Origin: an uncultured Bacteroidales bacterium
Lineage (GTDB): Bacteria; Bacteroidota; Bacteroidia; Bacteroidales; F082
DNA length: 8,714 bases
NCBI GenBank assembly: GCA_937896895.1
Contig: CALBNV010000001.1
Location: forward strand, 1 to 8,714
Reading direction: 5' to 3'
Shown here: positions 5,723 to 8,714 of the stretch, one piece after another
How the letters are laid out: each line of letters starts with the position of its first letter
Numbering within the stretch: the first letter of the stretch is position 1
The notes under the pieces: generated by a model
Seen by the model: the letters and a program-made list of their open reading frames with translations, nothing else
What the model was told of the DNA's origin: nothing
The model's database searches: none
Translations under genes and position numbers: made by a program

Positions 5723-5752
5723 TTTGTATTTAATTAAAAATTAGTATTTTTG
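5723..5752 (+). promoter_or_regulatory. Consensus Bacteroidetes promoter for the ATPase
   Basis: TTTG (5723-5726), an 18-base gap, and TATTTTTG (5745-5752) are a full match. The ATG at 5778 is 25 bases downstream. The last repeat copy abuts the -33 box. Confidence 0.8.
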
Positions 5753-5777
5753 CAGTTTGTAAGAATTAAGGTGAAAA

Positions 5778-7070
5778 ATGGAATATTTTGAACGTACAGC
5801 AGATGTCTTGCTTAAAGACAAACTCGATGTTTTTGGCGCAGTGTTGATAGAAGGTCCAAAATGGTGCGGCAAGACCACTACGGCAGAACAGGTGGCACGA
5901 AGTGTAATCAAACTGCAGAATCCCGACATGCGCAACGAATATTTGGCTACTGCGGCATCGAAACCATCTTTGCTTTTGGCGGGTAATACGCCGCGTTTGA
6001 TTGATGAATGGCAAGACGCTCCTGTCTTATGGGATGCCGTCAGGACGATGGTGGACGAAAGGGGGCTGCCTGGCCAATTTATTCTGACAGGTTCGAATTC
6101 GGTTGATAGGGGAAAAATCCTACATTCCGGCACGGGAAGAATTTCAAGGTTGCAAATGCTGCCGATGAGCTTGTGGGAATCGAAAGAATCAAATGGAAAG
6201 ATTTCAATCGGTGAATTATTCAACACGCCGGATTACGACATCGACGGCATCCAATCCGATTTGGGCATAGAAGACCTGATTTTTCTGGCTTGCCGTGGCG
6301 GATGGCCTGCGGCGTTAAAGGCTACGAGCAAAAAGTCGGCCTTGCTGGTTGCCAAAGATTACTGCGACAGTGTTTGTTTAGAAGACATCTCTCGCGTCGA
6401 TGGTGTGCAACGCAATACAAAATTGGCCCGCCTCGTCTTGAAAACATACGCCCGCAACATATCCACTTTAGCCAAAAAAACGCTTATGCTTTCGGACATT
6501 GTGTCTTCGGAGAACATTTCTGTTTCGATAGACACTTTTGATGATTATGTGAAAGCTTTGGAACGGCTGTTTGTCATACAGGATGTGGATGCGTGGTGTC
6601 CATCAATCAGAAGCAAGACGGTCATCCGCAGTTCGCCAAAACGCAGTTTTTCCGACCCTTCTATTGCGGTTGGCATAATGGGGCTTTCTCCACAGGCCTT
6701 GCAGATGCAACTGAAAACCTTTGGCTTTATCTTCGAGCAGATGTGCATCCGCGACCTTAAGGCTTATACGGCTGAATTTGACGGAACCATGTCGTATTAT
6801 CACGACCGATATGGTTTGGAAGCCGATGGCGTTCTTCATTTGTCGGATGGACGGTATGCCTTGCTTGAGTTCAAGTTGGGAAGTCAGGAAATAGAGGAAG
6901 GCTCCCGACATCTGCTTGAACTGAAAAAACTGATTGAAGATCACAACAAAAAAGAAGTTCAAGTGCCGTTGCGTTTGCCTGATTTGCTGGTGGTCGTTAC
7001 TGGCGGCAAGATGGCTTATACTCGTCCCGACGGCGTGAAAATCATACCGTTAGGCTGCCTGAAACCATAA
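5778..7070 (+). CDS. AAA_14/DUF4143 ATP-binding protein, 430 aa
   Basis: This is a two-domain protein of a large, poorly understood ATPase family abundant in Bacteroidales. The N-terminal P-loop domain has Walker A GPKWCGKT (residues 26-33), a Walker B-like strand RLIDEWQDAP (Asp76, Glu77) and a sensor strand QFILTGSNS (100-108). The C-terminal DUF4143 domain (from about residue 190) ends in a PD-(D/E)xK nuclease-like pattern: Glu348 and Asp350 in LEADG, then Glu364-Phe-Lys366 in LLEFKLG. The length is normal and the frame intact. The start follows a consensus promoter by 25 bases, and AAGG lies just upstream of the ATG. It stands alone, between a terminator and lysC, preceded by 23-bp repeats. 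No toxin, antitoxin or other partner gene is adjacent. Whether it acts on nucleic acid is unknown; the nuclease-like residues are a hint only. Confidence 0.9.
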   Translation: MEYFERTADVLLKDKLDVFGAVLIEGPKWCGKTTTAEQVARSVIKLQNPDMRNEYLATAASKPSLLLAGNTPRLIDEWQDAPVLWDAVRTMVDERGLPGQFILTGSNSVDRGKILHSGTGRISRLQMLPMSLWESKESNGKISIGELFNTPDYDIDGIQSDLGIEDLIFLACRGGWPAALKATSKKSALLVAKDYCDSVCLEDISRVDGVQRNTKLARLVLKTYARNISTLAKKTLMLSDIVSSENISVSIDTFDDYVKALERLFVIQDVDAWCPSIRSKTVIRSSPKRSFSDPSIAVGIMGLSPQALQMQLKTFGFIFEQMCIRDLKAYTAEFDGTMSYYHDRYGLEADGVLHLSDGRYALLEFKLGSQEIEEGSRHLLELKKLIEDHNKKEVQVPLRLPDLLVVVTGGKMAYTRPDGVKIIPLGCLKP

Positions 7071-7239
7071 AAAGTGCGAAATCCTCGAAACTACCGGGTT
7101 CGCCGTCGAGCGGGAATGTGTTTTCTATTTTTTGAGGCTGGTACAATGACTTCGGCGTTTGTTTTTCTGTACAAAGACCGTGTTTTGTCGTCTTAAAATA
7201 CATGCGAAAAAAATCCTCGCGGCAATTCAAACTTTTTCG

Positions 7240-7247
7240 TATTTTCG
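7240..7247 (+). promoter_or_regulatory. Candidate -7 box for the aspartate kinase gene
   Basis: TATTTTCG differs from TAnnTTTG at one position and sits 18 bases before the ATG at 7266, implying a very short leader. No TTTG is found at the expected -33 distance, so the call is weak. The rest of the gap from 7071 shows no clear terminator. Confidence 0.35.
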
Positions 7248-7265
7248 CGCCGCTAACTTCTGAAG

Positions 7266-8534
7266 ATGATTAATAAGGTATATAAGTTCGGCGGCGCATC
7301 GGTGAAAGACGCTGACGCCGTCAGGAATATCAAGAAAATACTTGATAATGACGATTGTAGCGACCTGCTGCTCGTCATCTCCGCGATGGGTAAAACCACT
7401 AACGCGATAGAAAAGGCTCTTAACGATTTCCGTGAAAACGACGGCCATCTGGGGATCGACGCGCTCGAAAACCTCATGGATTATCATGAGAAGATAATGC
7501 TCGACTTGTTCGGCGGCAACCCGCAACATCCTGTGTTTGAGAGGGTTGCCAACCTGTTTCTGGATTTGTACGACAATCTTCAGGCGACGGGCTACGACTA
7601 CGACTACCAATACGACCAGACCGTGAACTTCGGCGAGATGCTCTCAACCACGATCATTTCCGCCTATCTCAATGACAACGGCTTGAAAAACAAGTTACTC
7701 GACGCCCGCGAATACATCATCACCGACCATGACTTCCGCTGCGCCAATGTCGATTTCGACGAGTGCCGGCTGCGGATTGAGAAACTCAATGAAAACCACG
7801 ACGGCACAATGCTCCTGACACAAGGCTTCATCGCCGGCTCCACCAAGCCGTCGGCGACCACCACGCTGGGACGCGAAGGCTCCGACTATACAGCGGCGAT
7901 ATTTGCCAATCTGCTGAATGTCAAGGAGATGGCGGTGTGGAAAGATGTCGATGGCGTGCGTAATGCCGACCCGAAACGTTTTGCCAAGACCGAGAAAATA
8001 CCGCATCTCACTTATTCCGAAGCCGCCGAGCTGACATTCTACGGCGCCACCGTGCTTCACCCCAAGACGATGAAACCGCTGCAAAACAAGAACATACCGC
8101 TGAAAGTACGCTGCTTCCTCGACCCTGCGCTCGAACCGACGGTCATCGACGGCAGCGAGGAGTTCATCAGCTACGTCCCGTCGTTCATCGTCAAAGACAA
8201 CCAGATGCTTGTGACAATCCGGCCGCGCGACTATTCGTTCATGAACGAGCGGAACCTCGGCGTCCTTTTCGGAATGCTCAACGAGCTGAACATCCACGCC
8301 AACATGATCCAGACCTCGGCACTGGACCTCTCGGTTTGTTTCGATGAGAACATCCACAAACTAAACGCCCTCATCGCCTCTGTTGAGCAGTCGTTTGAGG
8401 TGAGGTATAACGCCGGCTTGCAGCTTTTCACGGTCCGTCATTACAAAGACGGCGTTGAAAATGAATTTATCAAAGGAAAGAAGGTCTTTGTCGAGCAGCG
8501 TAGCAGAAGCACCGTTCAGATTGTTTTGGGGTGA
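7266..8534 (+). CDS. lysC: Aspartate kinase, monofunctional, 422 aa
   Basis: It phosphorylates L-aspartate with ATP to give aspartyl phosphate, the first step toward lysine/diaminopimelate, threonine and methionine (cytoplasmic; EC 2.7.2.4). The N-terminal amino-acid kinase domain begins with VYKFGGASV (5-13, Lys7 in the KFGG phosphate site) and a VISAMGKTTNAIE stretch. It continues through TLGREGSDYTAA (200-211) and the nucleotide-binding WKDVDGVRNADPK segment, then LTYSEAAELTFYGATVLHPKTM. The C-terminal regulatory part holds ACT repeats (MLVTIRPRDYSF, then RNLGVLFGMLNELNIHANMI), where an end product such as lysine would bind. Length and order fit the Bacteroidetes single-function enzyme; no homoserine dehydrogenase domain is attached. 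It has no Shine-Dalgarno sequence. lysA often follows in this phylum, but the window ends first. Confidence 0.95.
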   Translation: MINKVYKFGGASVKDADAVRNIKKILDNDDCSDLLLVISAMGKTTNAIEKALNDFRENDGHLGIDALENLMDYHEKIMLDLFGGNPQHPVFERVANLFLDLYDNLQATGYDYDYQYDQTVNFGEMLSTTIISAYLNDNGLKNKLLDAREYIITDHDFRCANVDFDECRLRIEKLNENHDGTMLLTQGFIAGSTKPSATTTLGREGSDYTAAIFANLLNVKEMAVWKDVDGVRNADPKRFAKTEKIPHLTYSEAAELTFYGATVLHPKTMKPLQNKNIPLKVRCFLDPALEPTVIDGSEEFISYVPSFIVKDNQMLVTIRPRDYSFMNERNLGVLFGMLNELNIHANMIQTSALDLSVCFDENIHKLNALIASVEQSFEVRYNAGLQLFTVRHYKDGVENEFIKGKKVFVEQRSRSTVQIVLG

Positions 8535-8543
8535 AGATGTTAA

Positions 8544-8635
8544 AACCAAAACCTTTCTAACCAAAACCATAACCAAAACCTTTTTAACCCAAACCATAAC
8601 CAAAACCAAAACCTTTCTAACCAAAGCCAAAACCT
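8544..8635. repeat. 27-bp AACC-rich tandem repeats after lysC
   Basis: AACCAAAACCTTTCTAACC starts unit 1 (8544-8570). Unit 2 (8571-8597) differs at two positions, and unit 3 starts at 8598 with an extra AAAACC. The complementary strand has GG pairs separated by short T-rich gaps, which could form weak two-layer G-quadruplexes. Because the unit is a multiple of three, frames stay open by chance on both strands; no gene is inferred. Confidence 0.75.
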
Positions 8636-8641
8636 TGCGGG

Positions 8642-8656
8642 CTGCCCGGAGGGCAG
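8642..8656. repeat. Short GC-rich hairpin
   Basis: CTGCCC (8642-8647) pairs with GGGCAG (8651-8656) around a GGA loop, followed by TATTTC. It may be a weak terminator for lysC or half of a palindromic element with the next hairpin. Confidence 0.55.
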
Positions 8657-8667
8657 TATTTCAATAA

Positions 8668-8692
8668 CCGGGTACGCGGCACGCGTGCCCGG
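8668..8692. repeat. 11-bp stem palindrome, REP-like
   Basis: CCGGGTACGCG (8668-8678) pairs with CGCGTGCCCGG (8682-8692) around a GCA loop, with one G-U pair. It is strongly GC-rich in an AT-rich gap and has no T-run, so it is unlike a terminator. Together with the hairpin 11 bases before it, it resembles a dispersed palindromic element. Confidence 0.6.
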
Positions 8693-8714
8693 CAGCATGA
8701 TACGTCGCTCGGTG

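Noticed and set aside
7084..7110. Terminator after the ATPase (CTCGA / TCGAG)
   Set aside because: The stem is only 5 bp with a 17-base loop, and the T-rich stretch does not follow closely.
7042..7230. Minus-strand 62-codon frame across the ATPase end and the lysC leader
   Set aside because: No recognisable motif, no start signal, and it overlaps the end of a real gene in antisense.
7695..8357. Long (220-codon) minus-strand frame inside lysC
   Set aside because: Antisense shadow produced by codon bias of a clear aspartate kinase gene.
8361..8630. Minus-strand 89-codon frame with repeated Val/Leu/Lys blocks, overlapping the lysC end
   Set aside because: The repeat-like protein is only the translation of the 27-bp AACC array and the antisense of lysC; there is no promoter and no family resemblance.

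Overview
The window looks like DNA from a gut- or rumen-type Bacteroidales (Prevotella or a related family). The signs are exact or near-exact Bacteroidetes promoters (TTTG, then TAnnTTTG), start codons mostly without a Shine-Dalgarno sequence, a type IX secretion sorting domain, the Bacteroidetes form of RNase G, and an AAA_14/DUF4143 ATPase. This rests on pattern recognition; no database search was run.

Layout. Positions 1-1773 hold three minus-strand genes: the 5' part of purB (cut by the window edge), a small secreted beta-barrel-like protein, and a 65-residue two-helix membrane protein. From 1956 everything reads on the plus strand. A PlsC acyltransferase starts normally but, near 2385-2391, becomes the tail of an unrelated cohesin-like secreted protein. 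Next comes a housekeeping block: an HU-type protein, a 29-residue basic AURKAIP1/COX24 (bS22/mS38-like) ribosomal protein, and RNase G, ending at a terminator (about 4830). Positions 4840-5777 are accessory. They hold a promoter and start of a broken gene, a headless T9SS-secreted protein tail with its own terminator, and 23-bp tandem repeats leading into the promoter of an intact DUF4143 ATPase. Then come an aspartate kinase (lysC) and a 3' intergenic region with 27-bp AACC-rich repeats and two GC-rich hairpins.

How the parts relate. HU, the small ribosomal protein and RNase G form a compact DNA/RNA-maintenance unit. purB, plsC and lysC are unrelated core metabolism (purine, phospholipid, and aspartate-family amino acid synthesis). 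There is no sign of a multi-gene defence or biosynthetic system.

The most notable signal is two abrupt joins where the start of one gene meets the end of an unrelated secreted-protein gene. The first piece (about 2388-2590) also carries a strong Shine-Dalgarno sequence and the start of a following gene, unlike its surroundings. This could be real recombination, but a chimeric (metagenomic) assembly is the simpler explanation. The clearest overlooked gene is the 29-residue ORF at 2974-3063.
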